The notes below the pieces were generated by a model, which was given only the letters and a program-made list of their open reading frames with translations, had not been told where the DNA came from and made no database searches. Positions 53,084-61,950 of a stretch of DNA of 64,000 nucleotides are shown here, piece by piece. Position 1 is the first letter of the stretch, and each line of letters opens with the position of its first letter. The stretch comes from Candidatus Bathyarchaeota archaeon (lineage in GTDB: Archaea > Thermoproteota > Bathyarchaeia > Bathyarchaeales > Bathycorpusculaceae): assembly GCA_029907545.1 (NCBI GenBank), contig JARYLR010000001.1, positions 1-64,000 on the forward strand. The letters run 5' to 3'. The translations under genes and the position numbers were made by a program.

Positions 53084-53874
53084 CAGGCTTGCGCTCCTCT
53101 CTCATGAATTTGCCCAAGTTTCTCAATTGCACCGCTAGTCCACAAAGTAAGCCTGCCAGGATGCGTACCCGGCGCCAACATTTCAACATTCAGGTTTTCG
53201 ACTTTGACCACGTCGACTCCAAGCAGGTTCTTTGCGGCTTGCGTTAGTCCCTTGTCTTCCGCGACAACAATCAATGGACCTACGGCATGTTTCATCTTTC
53301 GGCCTCGGCTTTTACCTTTTCCAGCGCGGATCTTTCTGCTTTCTCTTACCCTAAAGATGTCAGCTAGTAAGCCTAGTTGTATGAGTGATTCTTCAATTTC
53401 CTTGGTTTTTTTCAAGTTCTCAATATCATCTGAAACAACCAAGGGAAACGCGGGAACATCTTCGATTGCGTGCCCTCTTGAGGCAACAATGTCTTTTGAA
53501 GCAGTTGCAGCTATGGCGGAGCGTAAGGCAAGCTGCTTCTCTTTCTTAGGAATTTTTTTCACAATCTTTTTCTCAGGGGTTGGCGGATGCGCCAGTCTCC
53601 CGCCTACGACTCCTGGAGCGAAGGCGGCTCTTCCAGACTGCCCTTTTAGACGGGGTATGCGTGCGATCCCGCTGCCTGTTCCTCTGGATTCCGCTGAGGT
53701 TCTTTTTCCAGCCATGTAGTCTCTGCCTTGGCGCTGGAACCGCGTTGACTGTACTGCGAGAACCGCTCTTTTTATTACGTCAGGTCTCAGAGGGGTCGCA
53801 AAAACTGGTGGAAGCTCGATCTTTCCAGCCGGTTTTCCTTCAAGGTTGAAGACTTTCACCGTTCTCCTTGCCAT
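53083..53874 (-). CDS. rpl4: Ribosomal protein L4
   Basis: A 263-residue archaeal L4 (L1e type). I use the ATG at 53874 (MARRTVKVFNLEGKPAGKIELP), just after the L3 stop; a longer frame to 53910 would overlap L3. The rRNA-binding loop GRDYMAGKRTSAESRGTGSG and the LALRSAIAATA helix are typical. Confidence 0.94.
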   Translation of the reverse strand: MARRTVKVFNLEGKPAGKIELPPVFATPLRPDVIKRAVLAVQSTRFQRQGRDYMAGKRTSAESRGTGSGIARIPRLKGQSGRAAFAPGVVGGRLAHPPTPEKKIVKKIPKKEKQLALRSAIAATASKDIVASRGHAIEDVPAFPLVVSDDIENLKKTKEIEESLIQLGLLADIFRVRESRKIRAGKGKSRGRKMKHAVGPLIVVAEDKGLTQAAKNLLGVDVVKVENLNVEMLAPGTHPGRLTLWTSGAIEKLGQIHERGAQA

Positions 53875-53887
53875 CTGTTTTCCCAGC

Positions 53888-54898
53888 CTATTTTCCCTGC
53901 GGAGATTCAAGGGATATCTGCAGGATTTGTGGAGGTTCTTCTGCCACGTTTTTCGGCGGTCGCGCTGGATAGCGAAGTCTTATCGGACGCTTCTCAGTGC
54001 CTGCTATGCTTCCTTCTAGAAGCATGTAAGGTCCTTTAATGATGCCGTATCTTATGAAGCCTCCTTTCGGAGTAACATCTTTCCCGTCATTGCCTATTTT
54101 GAGAATCCTCTTGTTATGTTCTGTTCTTTGGTGAAAGCCCATCTGCCCGGCTCTTGCAACACTGTACATGACATGATGCGGGTTCCATGGACCCAGAGTC
54201 GCTATTCCTCTTTTGGTCTTTCTCCCTTTATGCTGAAGCTTTGTCACGCCAAACCGTTTAACTGGCCCCTGGAATCCTTTACCAACAGAGATGGCTATAA
54301 CGTCTACATGTTGACCTTCTTTGAAGATTTCTGGCGGCGTCACTGTCTTTCCAAGAAGACTTTTCGCATACTCAAATCTCTGCTGGATCGTTCCTCCGCC
54401 GATTTCCAGCTCTACCATGTCTGGTTTCTTTTTAGGCACGCTTGTCTGTTTGGGCTGGGTTATAGCAATAACGCGTATCCGCTCTACCTCGGAGAGGTTT
54501 TCGTCAATTTTTTTCATATTTTCTTCTTTGAAACTTTCCGGAAGGGTTAGTATTCTGTCAAGATCGTCTGGAGGGTCTTTCATCCATGCTTCAGTCTTCG
54601 TTCGCAAGCCATCTGCGCTTCTAGTGTAAGCTCTTACTGCACAAATCAGCATTGGAGGCGTCTCCAGTACGGTGGCCGAGCGCATCACTTCCTTTCCAAA
54701 ATCTGGTGAGCGCTTCCGATCCTCAACCGCGAAGACATGGGTCATGCCTGCTTTATAGCCTACAAAACCCAAGAGCCTAGGAGCCTCTGCCTCTATTTTT
54801 GGCCAGAAACGGATTTCGCCCAGCAAGCGTTTGGCGCGTTTCCTAGGCAAATAAGCTAGAGAGCCATGTCTTGGAGCGTGTGTTTTCCTGTGACCCAT
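53888..54898 (-). CDS. rpl3: Ribosomal protein L3
   Basis: A 336-residue L3 that begins the ribosomal series. GFVGYKAGMTHVF and FQGPVKRFGVTKLQHKGRKTKRG match the family, including the loop near the peptidyl transferase centre. The 228-base upstream gap separates it from the divergent solute-binding protein. Confidence 0.95.
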   Translation of the reverse strand: MGHRKTHAPRHGSLAYLPRKRAKRLLGEIRFWPKIEAEAPRLLGFVGYKAGMTHVFAVEDRKRSPDFGKEVMRSATVLETPPMLICAVRAYTRSADGLRTKTEAWMKDPPDDLDRILTLPESFKEENMKKIDENLSEVERIRVIAITQPKQTSVPKKKPDMVELEIGGGTIQQRFEYAKSLLGKTVTPPEIFKEGQHVDVIAISVGKGFQGPVKRFGVTKLQHKGRKTKRGIATLGPWNPHHVMYSVARAGQMGFHQRTEHNKRILKIGNDGKDVTPKGGFIRYGIIKGPYMLLEGSIAGTEKRPIRLRYPARPPKNVAEEPPQILQISLESPQGK

Positions 54899-55126
54899 TA
54901 TTTTCCCGCTTCGTGTCTCTTAGGAATGAGAACAATAAGTTATAAACATTACCGTTATCTCTGGAACTCTTCTGAACTGGCAACACTTGTATTCTTCCAC
55001 AATTTTCACAGCTACAACATATGATCCTATTTACAGAAACACCATTGCATGACCTTTACAAAATTATAGATAATTGTTCCAAAAAACTTATCTCGGAATT
55101 AAACGGATTAGTATTGGGGAAGGAAG

Positions 55127-57673
55127 ATGAAGAAAGCGTATTCTGAGAAGATAATACGGGTGCCAATAGTTTTGATGCTAACAACAATGCTTAGTGCTCA
55201 ACTCGTAGCCATCTTAACCATCCCATCAAGCGCTTGGGAATACAATAATGGAACGGCTCCGGACAATCTTTCAGAAAGTTTTGGGCCTAGAGCCGACAGA
55301 ATATTGATCCAGCTGTACAGCAACGAACAAAGCATGTGGAACGCTCTTGAAAGTGAACAGCTTGATCTTACGGATTGGCAACTGACCAATGAAGCCTATG
55401 AAAGCTTCAGCACACCACCTCTGAACAACACTGTTAATGTGGTTTCAAGCGGCTCAGATGGCACTTTCTATATACTGGACATAAACAACAATAACAACGC
55501 GTTTCTCGGCAACCCACCAGATCCCGCTTACCCTAACCCTGTTTACCCCAACCCCCGCAGCGTTTTAGGAATGAGAAAGGCCATCGCCTACCTCTGCAAC
55601 AGAGACTACATAATCAACAACATAACAGGCCCGTTTGGCTGCCCGCTTTACACGCCTATGCTCCCCGAAAGCGGCCAATATGTTCACCCAGAAATACGCC
55701 CTGGCGGTGCCAGAGAAGATCTCTGTTACCTGTACTCGAGGGCGATGGCTAATGTTTCTCTTGACTCATCGGGCTTTGCACAGAAAGACACAGAAGGCTG
55801 GAGAATTTGGAACGTCACAGGACAGAGAGTAGAGCTTCGATTCTACATCAAGTACGCGCATGAGGAGAGAAAAGCGTTTGGAGACTATCTTGCAAGCGAA
55901 CTGGAGGCTGTCGGCATCAAGGTTCAGAAAATCTACTGGCCTATAGTAAGTCCAAACGAAGACCCCGCAATTCACAAGAATTTCCATCTTTCCATAGATG
56001 GTTGGAGCGGCTTGGACGTAGAGCCAGATCATCTGATTTTATGGCATTGGGACTACTACTGGCATCCTGGCAGATGCTACAACATTGGTGGTTGCAATGA
56101 CGCTATTTACAATCAAGCCGTGAATAACGCTTTGTATGCTGACACGCTCGAGCAAACAATCGCTCCAGTGCATGTTGCGCAGGAAAGATTCGCGGAAATG
56201 GTGCTTTCAGTTCCGTTATGGTGCGGTTGCAAGCTTCAAGCCGTAAGCAGAAGATATGTAGGAACTCCAAATCCGGACGCAAAAGACCCCTGGGAAGGAC
56301 AATACTGGGAAGGGCTAGTACTCAAAGGCGGCATGTCCGCCAGCGAAAACGGCGTGATCAATCCTATCACTTTAATGAATATGCATCCCGAGAATTATGT
56401 AAAGGGCGACTGCTCCCACATGACAATTAAATGCGGCTTTCCAGTACCAGAGCTGTACTCTCTGAACCCTATCTTCGGCGAATGGAGCCATGACAACAAG
56501 GTCTTAGACATGATGTACGAGAGCTTGCTTAAGCGCGACCCCTACAACCTAAGCAATTTTGTTCCATGGCTTGCACAGTCTTTTGAAGTCGGCACCTACA
56601 CGCACCCAACACTTGGAAACTGCACCAAGATCCGGATCGCGATGCGATCAAATGTCTATTGGAGCGATGGAACACCGCTAACTGCGGCGGACGTTTGCTT
56701 CTCGTTAAGCGAAATGTACAAAATCCTCTACAACAGAGGAATCAACCCGATATGGTGTCCCTGGATGGACTATATCGCGGGATTCAAAATAACCGATCCC
56801 CACAACTTTGACATACTTCTCGACACCAAAGATGTTTGGGCCATAAGCTGGATAGGCACATCTCGTATTCTTCCAAAGCACATATGGGAACCCATATGCA
56901 AAACCGCAGCCCCCTCATACGTAACCGGGTTTGCGCCAGACCCGAACCTTGTTGCATCCGGACCATGGAGACTGAAAGAATACGTTGAAAACAGCCACGT
57001 GGAGCTAGTAAAGAACAGCCCAAGCAGCGTGGTGCAGACCAATCTGGCGGGAAGCACGCCTATAACGTCCCCGCATGGCTGCTTCAAGATCACCCCACTG
57101 GAGGTTAATGTTTACAGCGATGATTATAGAGCGAAAATTCACATCATGGTGTACCCATTTCCAACAACCGTACACTTCACTGCAGACCTGAGAAACCTCT
57201 GGTACGGTGGTAACCTGACTGTGGACAAGTATCTTTACATCGATGACGTAATGCAGCCAGGGTATCCCCTAACCAGCTTAACCTTGACGCCCTACACACT
57301 TCATACACAGCACTTCAACTACTCATGGATCTCTGGCAAGCACAGCATCAAAGTCGCAGCCTACATCAGAGAACCTGAGTGGTGGGCTGGCAAGTGGGTC
57401 AATGCCACATTTTATATCTGGATAACAATCAAAGCTGATATTGTCGGCAGCACATTCTACGATGATATAGGGTACCCAGCACACCCGCTCAAAGCGCAAC
57501 TACCAACGCCAGACCTGCAGGTTGATCTGAAAGACGTGCTTCGGGCTGCACTCGCCTTCGCTAGTATTCCTGGTCATTCAAAATGGGACTCGCTCTGTGA
57601 CATTAACGAAGACAACAAAGTCGACTTAAAAGACTATTTCGCAATCGCTGCGAACTATGGTTGGACAGGCTAG
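55127..57673 (+). CDS. Circularly permuted SBP5-type solute-binding protein with dockerin
   Basis: An 848-residue exported protein. After a signal peptide (1-36), residues about 45-400 match the later part of a family-5 solute-binding protein (NALESEQLDLTDW; RSVLGMRKAIAYLCNRDYIINN; DYLASELEAVGIKVQ; CNDAIYNQAV). Residues about 440-645 match the earlier part of the same family (LNPIFGEW; YESLLKRDPYNLSNFVPWLAQSFEV; VYWSDGTPLTAADVCFSL; ASGPWRLKEYVE). The order is therefore reversed from normal, as in a circular permutation. A beta-sandwich (650-790) and a C-terminal dockerin-like pair follow (VDLKDVLRAALAF and CDINEDNKVDLKDYF with a calcium loop). No permease or ATPase genes are nearby. Start by ATG after GGGGAAGGAAG. 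Confidence 0.75.
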   Translation: MKKAYSEKIIRVPIVLMLTTMLSAQLVAILTIPSSAWEYNNGTAPDNLSESFGPRADRILIQLYSNEQSMWNALESEQLDLTDWQLTNEAYESFSTPPLNNTVNVVSSGSDGTFYILDINNNNNAFLGNPPDPAYPNPVYPNPRSVLGMRKAIAYLCNRDYIINNITGPFGCPLYTPMLPESGQYVHPEIRPGGAREDLCYLYSRAMANVSLDSSGFAQKDTEGWRIWNVTGQRVELRFYIKYAHEERKAFGDYLASELEAVGIKVQKIYWPIVSPNEDPAIHKNFHLSIDGWSGLDVEPDHLILWHWDYYWHPGRCYNIGGCNDAIYNQAVNNALYADTLEQTIAPVHVAQERFAEMVLSVPLWCGCKLQAVSRRYVGTPNPDAKDPWEGQYWEGLVLKGGMSASENGVINPITLMNMHPENYVKGDCSHMTIKCGFPVPELYSLNPIFGEWSHDNKVLDMMYESLLKRDPYNLSNFVPWLAQSFEVGTYTHPTLGNCTKIRIAMRSNVYWSDGTPLTAADVCFSLSEMYKILYNRGINPIWCPWMDYIAGFKITDPHNFDILLDTKDVWAISWIGTSRILPKHIWEPICKTAAPSYVTGFAPDPNLVASGPWRLKEYVENSHVELVKNSPSSVVQTNLAGSTPITSPHGCFKITPLEVNVYSDDYRAKIHIMVYPFPTTVHFTADLRNLWYGGNLTVDKYLYIDDVMQPGYPLTSLTLTPYTLHTQHFNYSWISGKHSIKVAAYIREPEWWAGKWVNATFYIWITIKADIVGSTFYDDIGYPAHPLKAQLPTPDLQVDLKDVLRAALAFASIPGHSKWDSLCDINEDNKVDLKDYFAIAANYGWTG

Positions 57674-57694
57674 AAAAGCTAAGAGCTAGGCGCA

Positions 57695-57711
57695 CCTCCT
57701 TTTTTTCTTTT
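57695..57711 (+). terminator. T-rich terminator after the solute-binding protein
   Basis: CCTCC followed by seven T's, a C and three more T's, about 20 bases after the stop. Typical archaeal T-run terminator. Confidence 0.5.
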
Positions 57712-57777
57712 ACAGTTACTGCTGAATATTTCTCTGTTAACTAGCTGATCCAGTTCCAGACAAATATTAAATCAGAC

Positions 57778-57785
57778 TTTATACA
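57778..57785 (+). promoter_or_regulatory. TATA box of pyrE
   Basis: TTTATACA centred 24 bases before the pyrE ATG at 57806. The transcript would start almost at the ATG, so pyrE is likely leaderless. Confidence 0.5.
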
Positions 57786-57805
57786 TTGTCTTCTGAGGAA
57801 TAAAT

Positions 57806-58432
57806 ATGCCAAGAGTCGCGAAGGTTGCTGATGCGCTTTTTCAGTCAGGATGCCTAAAGTTTGGCACTTTCAAGATCAAGTCTGGTGCCGTGAGCCCCTA
57901 TTACATCGATTTAGCCTGTCTACTCTCCTCTCCTAGAGACTTTTGCACCATCGCAGATTCGGTTGCAGAGGAGATTACGGAGATCATGGCTTCGAGCAAG
58001 ATAGACAAGCTAGCGTCAATTGAGCTGAAAGGAGCCTTGATACTGCCGAGTATTGGTTGCAAGCTAGGATTACCATGTATCATAGTAAGAAAAGAGGACA
58101 AAGTCTACGGCGTCACTGGCAGAGTGGCAGGCGCAGAAGTCACCAAAGGCGAAAGCATACTCTTCTTTGATGACGTAGTCACTGAGGGACTGTCCAAGCT
58201 TGAGGGAATAAAGCCCTTGAAGGAGTTGGGCGCCAAAATTAAGCATTTAATGGTTGTGATTGACAGAGAACAGGGCGGGAAAGAAAACCTTGAAAGGCTA
58301 GGTTACAAAGTTCACGCACTAGCCACAATCTCCGAGCTCGTCGAAAAACTGGTTCAGTGCAATCGTATATTGGAAGAACGCGCTCAAGCTGTTCTAGACT
58401 ATGTAGCACAGTTTAAAGAAAAACGCGCATGA
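57806..58432 (+). CDS. pyrE: Orotate phosphoribosyltransferase
   Basis: A 208-residue enzyme joining orotate to PRPP in pyrimidine synthesis. The PRPP loop is ILFFDDVVTEGLSKLEGIK (about 112-130); the last base-binding residues are as expected. FGTFKIKSGAVSPYYIDL near the N-terminus binds the substrate. No other pyrimidine gene is near. Confidence 0.88.
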   Translation: MPRVAKVADALFQSGCLKFGTFKIKSGAVSPYYIDLACLLSSPRDFCTIADSVAEEITEIMASSKIDKLASIELKGALILPSIGCKLGLPCIIVRKEDKVYGVTGRVAGAEVTKGESILFFDDVVTEGLSKLEGIKPLKELGAKIKHLMVVIDREQGGKENLERLGYKVHALATISELVEKLVQCNRILEERAQAVLDYVAQFKEKRA

Positions 58433-58526
58433 CTGAGTCTTATGAACAAGCTCTCACAAGGTTTATTCTAAAAGTTGTTGAAATATAAATTGAGAAAAGA
58501 GTCTCCTAGCTACAGAGCGGAACAGA

Positions 58527-59546
58527 ATGGGTGCAAATCAAAAACAAGTTGTCGAAGCCTTATTGAAGCCCGATGCCTACGACGAAAAGCCAAGCAAGAT
58601 CGAGCTTGTTCAAACTCACATATCTTTTGTCTTTCTAACCGAAAGATTCGCCTACAAAGTAAAGAAAGCGGTAAATTTCGGTTTCCTAGACTTCACGACG
58701 CTGGAAAAGAGACGCTTTTTCTGCAAAAAAGAGCTGGAGCTCAACAGACGCCTGTGCAGGAACATGTATCTAGAAGTTGTCCCGATCAACAAGTCGGATA
58801 CTATCAAGATAAAAGGTGAAGGAAAAACAATTGAGTATGCTGTGAAGATGAAAAGAATCCCTCAGGAAAGAATGCTAAGCAGACTCTTAGAAGAAAACAA
58901 AGTAAATCCCGAACTGATTGACAAAATAGCACAAGTCATTGCGAAATTTCACTTGAAAGCCGATACGAACAGCACGATAAACAGGTTCGGCTCTCTGCCT
59001 ATAGTGAAGATGAACTGGAAAGAGAATTTTGATCAAACGAGAAAATTCATCGAAAAAACAATTCCAGCCAAGAACTACGAGCTGATAAGCGAACAAGTCC
59101 TCGGTTTCATGAAGAGCAATGCTTCCTTTTTCGAGAAAAGAATAGCAGATGACCGAATCAGAGACTGCCATGGAGACATTCACTCAAACAACATCTTTGT
59201 TGCAGACCAAGTTTACGTTTTTGACGCTATAGAATTTAATGACCGCTTTAGGTTTTCTGATGTTGCCTCTGATGTTGCTTTCTTGGCAATGGATTTAGAT
59301 TTTCGAAAGCGATCTAACCTATCAGAGTTCTTTGTCGAGCGTTATGTAAAATATTCTGGAGATCACGCTATGCTGCGACTTCTTCCTTTCTACAAATGTT
59401 ACCGGGCATACGTGCGCGGAAAAGTCGAAAGCTTCAAACTGGAAGACCCAGCCATAGGAAGCGAAGAAAAGAAAAAAGCAACAGAAGAGGCTAAAGCGTA
59501 TTTTGAACTCGCCGTATCTTATGCAACGACATTCACTTCAGTCTAG
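58527..59546 (+). CDS. Aminoglycoside-phosphotransferase-like kinase (COG2187 type)
   Basis: A 339-residue protein-kinase-like fold enzyme. The catalytic loop is RDCHGDIHSNNIFV near residue 213 (HxD...N), and the metal aspartate is in DAIEFND near 231. In many bacteria the COG2187 kinase is fused to a small P-loop kinase (COG0645). Here a P-loop kinase of that kind lies separately at 60432 on the opposite strand, with a PHP gene between. Substrate unknown. Confidence 0.8.
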   Translation: MGANQKQVVEALLKPDAYDEKPSKIELVQTHISFVFLTERFAYKVKKAVNFGFLDFTTLEKRRFFCKKELELNRRLCRNMYLEVVPINKSDTIKIKGEGKTIEYAVKMKRIPQERMLSRLLEENKVNPELIDKIAQVIAKFHLKADTNSTINRFGSLPIVKMNWKENFDQTRKFIEKTIPAKNYELISEQVLGFMKSNASFFEKRIADDRIRDCHGDIHSNNIFVADQVYVFDAIEFNDRFRFSDVASDVAFLAMDLDFRKRSNLSEFFVERYVKYSGDHAMLRLLPFYKCYRAYVRGKVESFKLEDPAIGSEEKKKATEEAKAYFELAVSYATTFTSV

Positions 59547-60410
59547 AAAATGTCTAGCCACGTAGTTAGGAATCTTTATTGTCCCCATAAGGATTGGTTT
59601 TTGGTGGCAGTCGCTTCCTCCGGTCATAATTAGTCTGTGTTTCTTTGCAAATTTTACGTAATGGTTTGTTGTATCTGCGTCGTTTCTAGAGTGCCAGCAT
59701 TCTACTCCATCAATGTAGCCAAGCATTGTTTTTTCTATAATTTTTGTCTGCTCGGTTAATGATCCTGTCAAACGTGCAAGAGATATTCCGTGGGGATCGT
59801 TGGGGTGAGCCAAAACGACGATGCCTCCAGCATCTCTTAGCAGCTTTGAAGCTTCTTTGAGGTGTACTGGGAATTTTGGGAAGTTACATTTCTCCAAGTA
59901 TTCGTCAAAAGCTTCTTGTCTTGTTTTCACGATCCCTTTCTTTATGAGGTAGTCTGCGATGTGAGGGCGCCCCAATGTGCCCTCAACTGAAGCTTGGATC
60001 TTCTCAAAGTCCTTCTCTGTTAGCTTTTCAATTCCTTTCGTTTCAAACTCTGCGTTAAGGTTTTCCAGAATCCTTGCAGTTCTTTCTTTGCGTTTTTCTC
60101 CCATCAGCCGCAGTTTATCATTCAACGCCGTGTTGTTGATGTCAAATTGATATCCCAGCAAATCCAGCGAGATCGCTTCCTTTCCGTACGCCTTGGGAGG
60201 AGAAAAGGAAATGCCGATTTCTACGCCTACAACATAGTGGATTCTGCTTTTTTTGGCTAGATCGAGGGCTTCTTCTTGGCAACCTATTGAATCGTGATCT
60301 GTGATTGACATTAACCCGATGTTTCTGACTTTGGCTTCGTGGAAAATTTCCTTAACAGTCAGCATTCCGTCAGAACAGTTCTTAGAGTGGATGTGAAGGT
60401 CGATTATCAT
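59538..60410 (-). CDS. PHP-domain phosphoesterase
   Basis: About 290 residues from the ATG at 60410 (MIIDLHIHS); the longer frame to 60431 adds seven residues. PHP metal motifs are HIHS, TDHD, LAHP and GGSDCH. Family members hydrolyse phosphoesters such as 3',5'-bisphosphates or polymerase-linked nucleotides. It overlaps the convergent kinase gene by nine bases and follows the P-loop kinase by 21 bases, so it may be cotranscribed with it. Confidence 0.87.
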   Translation of the reverse strand: MIIDLHIHSKNCSDGMLTVKEIFHEAKVRNIGLMSITDHDSIGCQEEALDLAKKSRIHYVVGVEIGISFSPPKAYGKEAISLDLLGYQFDINNTALNDKLRLMGEKRKERTARILENLNAEFETKGIEKLTEKDFEKIQASVEGTLGRPHIADYLIKKGIVKTRQEAFDEYLEKCNFPKFPVHLKEASKLLRDAGGIVVLAHPNDPHGISLARLTGSLTEQTKIIEKTMLGYIDGVECWHSRNDADTTNHYVKFAKKHRLIMTGGSDCHQKPILMGTIKIPNYVARHFLD

Positions 60411-60431
60411 GGCTAAACAGGTTCCATCCAT

Positions 60432-61034
60432 TCAAATTTTCTCGAACCCTATCACGTACCAGTCTTCTGGATAATCATGTTCCGTGTCAACGGTCATGTG
60501 CACTATTTCAATAGACGGGAACGCTTTTTTCAAGTCGCCGATGTCGACTGGTTCGAATTTTTTCTTGTTGTTGTAGTAAGCTTCTGGAGTGAGAGCGTTT
60601 GACTCGTATTCTTCCTTGGTTCTCTTCGAAATCCTCTTAAGAGACACTTCTTCCGAGCAACGAGTTTGAAGTATTACAAAGGCGGCATTATGATTGGCGG
60701 CGATTGCAGCAGCGCGTCTCCGCAATTCTTGGGTTACAAACGTGGCATCCAGTATCACGCTTCTGTTATTTGCTAGAACAGCAGCTGCGCGGCGAAACAT
60801 CTCGTCATAAACGGACAGACGTTTAGCCATGTCAGCGGCAACTTTCTCGTCGAAAACATCCTCGCCCTTAAGAACCTCGAGCCGAATCAGGTCGGTTCTG
60901 AGAATAGAGAACCCCTTGATCTTTGCGATTTCCTCTGCCGTTTCTGTTTTCCAAGTTCCCGGGAGACCGCAAGTAATCAGCAAGGTTCTGGCTTTTAGTT
61001 CCGTTTTGACAAATTCGCAGAATGGTTCTCTCAA
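60432..61034 (-). CDS. P-loop kinase with altered Walker A (COG0645-like)
   Basis: A 200-residue AAA_33-type small-molecule kinase. The P-loop reads GLPGTWKTE (residues 23-31): the last glycine before the lysine is Trp28. DATFVTQELRRRA (about 95-107) is the Walker-B region. The protein has the LID-like helices expected for this family (RCSEEVSLKRISKR). The Trp may reduce or change ATP binding. It is the separate counterpart of the COG2187-type kinase at 58527. Confidence 0.75.
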   Translation of the reverse strand: MREPFCEFVKTELKARTLLITCGLPGTWKTETAEEIAKIKGFSILRTDLIRLEVLKGEDVFDEKVAADMAKRLSVYDEMFRRAAAVLANNRSVILDATFVTQELRRRAAAIAANHNAAFVILQTRCSEEVSLKRISKRTKEEYESNALTPEAYYNNKKKFEPVDIGDLKKAFPSIEIVHMTVDTEHDYPEDWYVIGFEKI

Positions 61035-61153
61035 TAGGCATCCTCTGCAATTATGTGGAGATGGAGCAAGATTAAATCTTTACGTCACGCTCCAGAGAGC
61101 AGTCAAAGTGTTTTTGCCTTTGCGATGGAACCTTATCATACAACGGTTCTTGC

Positions 61154-61184
61154 GTCGTCGAAGTTTGTATTTCTCATCGACGAC
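61154..61184. other. Hairpin-forming inverted repeat
   Basis: GTCGTCGA (61154-61161) and TCGACGAC (61177-61184) are perfect 8-bp arms around a 15-base loop. The hairpin includes the stop codon of the small minus-strand frame. No T-run follows, so an attenuator or processing site is more likely than a terminator. Confidence 0.35.
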
Positions 61185-61335
61185 TATCACGAGTGCATGT
61201 GCATCTCTTTTGGCTATCTTTCTCGCCGTCAGGGTTGTACCACTTCATAATCTCCCAAACAGCATTGTCTGAGTACCCCTTTTCTTTCAAAAGCCTCTTC
61301 AAATCATCATCAGATCCAACAGTCAAACATGACAC
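61174..61335 (-). CDS. Small hypothetical protein
   Basis: A 53-residue frame starting at a GTG (61335) with AGGAG just two bases before it. The first 35 residues (GSDDDLKRLLKEKGYSDNAV, then WEIMKWYNP) look like a helical hairpin protein and keep good protein character; the last 18 are Arg/Cys/Thr-rich. Not recognised. Tight start spacing weakens the call. Confidence 0.4.
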   Translation of the reverse strand: MSCLTVGSDDDLKRLLKEKGYSDNAVWEIMKWYNPDGEKDSQKRCTCTRDSRR

Positions 61336-61365
61336 TTCTCCTATATAGGATTAGGGTAAGCATAT

Positions 61366-61845
61366 TTATTCCTTGACCTCCGTATGTTCTTCTCTGTCGG
61401 TCTTTATCCAAGCAGTCACATCACTCCAAATGTAGAAAACTAGACTTGCAATTGATGCTCCGTAGACGAGTATTTCGATGTGAAAGATGTTGATTCCGCG
61501 TTCAATGATCGTTGGCAGAAATAGGTTAACAATGAAAGCTGCCGTAATGATGGTATAGATGTAGCAGGCTGCGCCGACAAGAAGCAGAAAAATGACTTTG
61601 TCCCCTGAATGTTCTGGATTCAAGTTCTTCTTGATGAACCAAAGTATGAACGCAACACAAATTATGCACAAGACGTAGAGGGGAATATACAAGTAGATAA
61701 GCCCGAGTTTGGTGAAAAAGCTGGCGAAGACACCTACTTCTCGCAGTGCCAAAGATTCAGACTTACTCATCGTGTGCAAGGTGGTTGCTACATCTAAAAC
61801 AGCAAGAACCGGCAGAATCCAGATGACCATGTCAACTCTGTCCAA
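61366..61845 (-). CDS. Four-span hypothetical membrane protein
   Basis: About 159 residues. I place the start at the TTG at 61845 because AGAGGGGG lies five bases before it (61851-61858). Four hydrophobic segments follow: VIWILPVLAVLDVATTL; LIYLYIPLYVLCIICVAFILWF; VIFLLLVGAACYIYTIITAAF; and IEILVYGASIASLVFYIW. The tail is charged. Function unknown. Confidence 0.65.
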   Translation of the reverse strand: MDRVDMVIWILPVLAVLDVATTLHTMSKSESLALREVGVFASFFTKLGLIYLYIPLYVLCIICVAFILWFIKKNLNPEHSGDKVIFLLLVGAACYIYTIITAAFIVNLFLPTIIERGINIFHIEILVYGASIASLVFYIWSDVTAWIKTDREEHTEVKE

Positions 61846-61950
61846 CGATGCCCCCTCTTTAAGTGTGAAATAGACTTGCAAAAGAAAGCTTTAAGTCTTG
61901 AGAAAATACAACTCACTCCGCCTGCCTTCATATGTTAAGAGCGGGAAAGC

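Noticed and set aside
61053-61250. A 65-codon plus-strand frame
   Set aside because: It is antisense to the small minus-strand frame and the hairpin and has no protein-like pattern.
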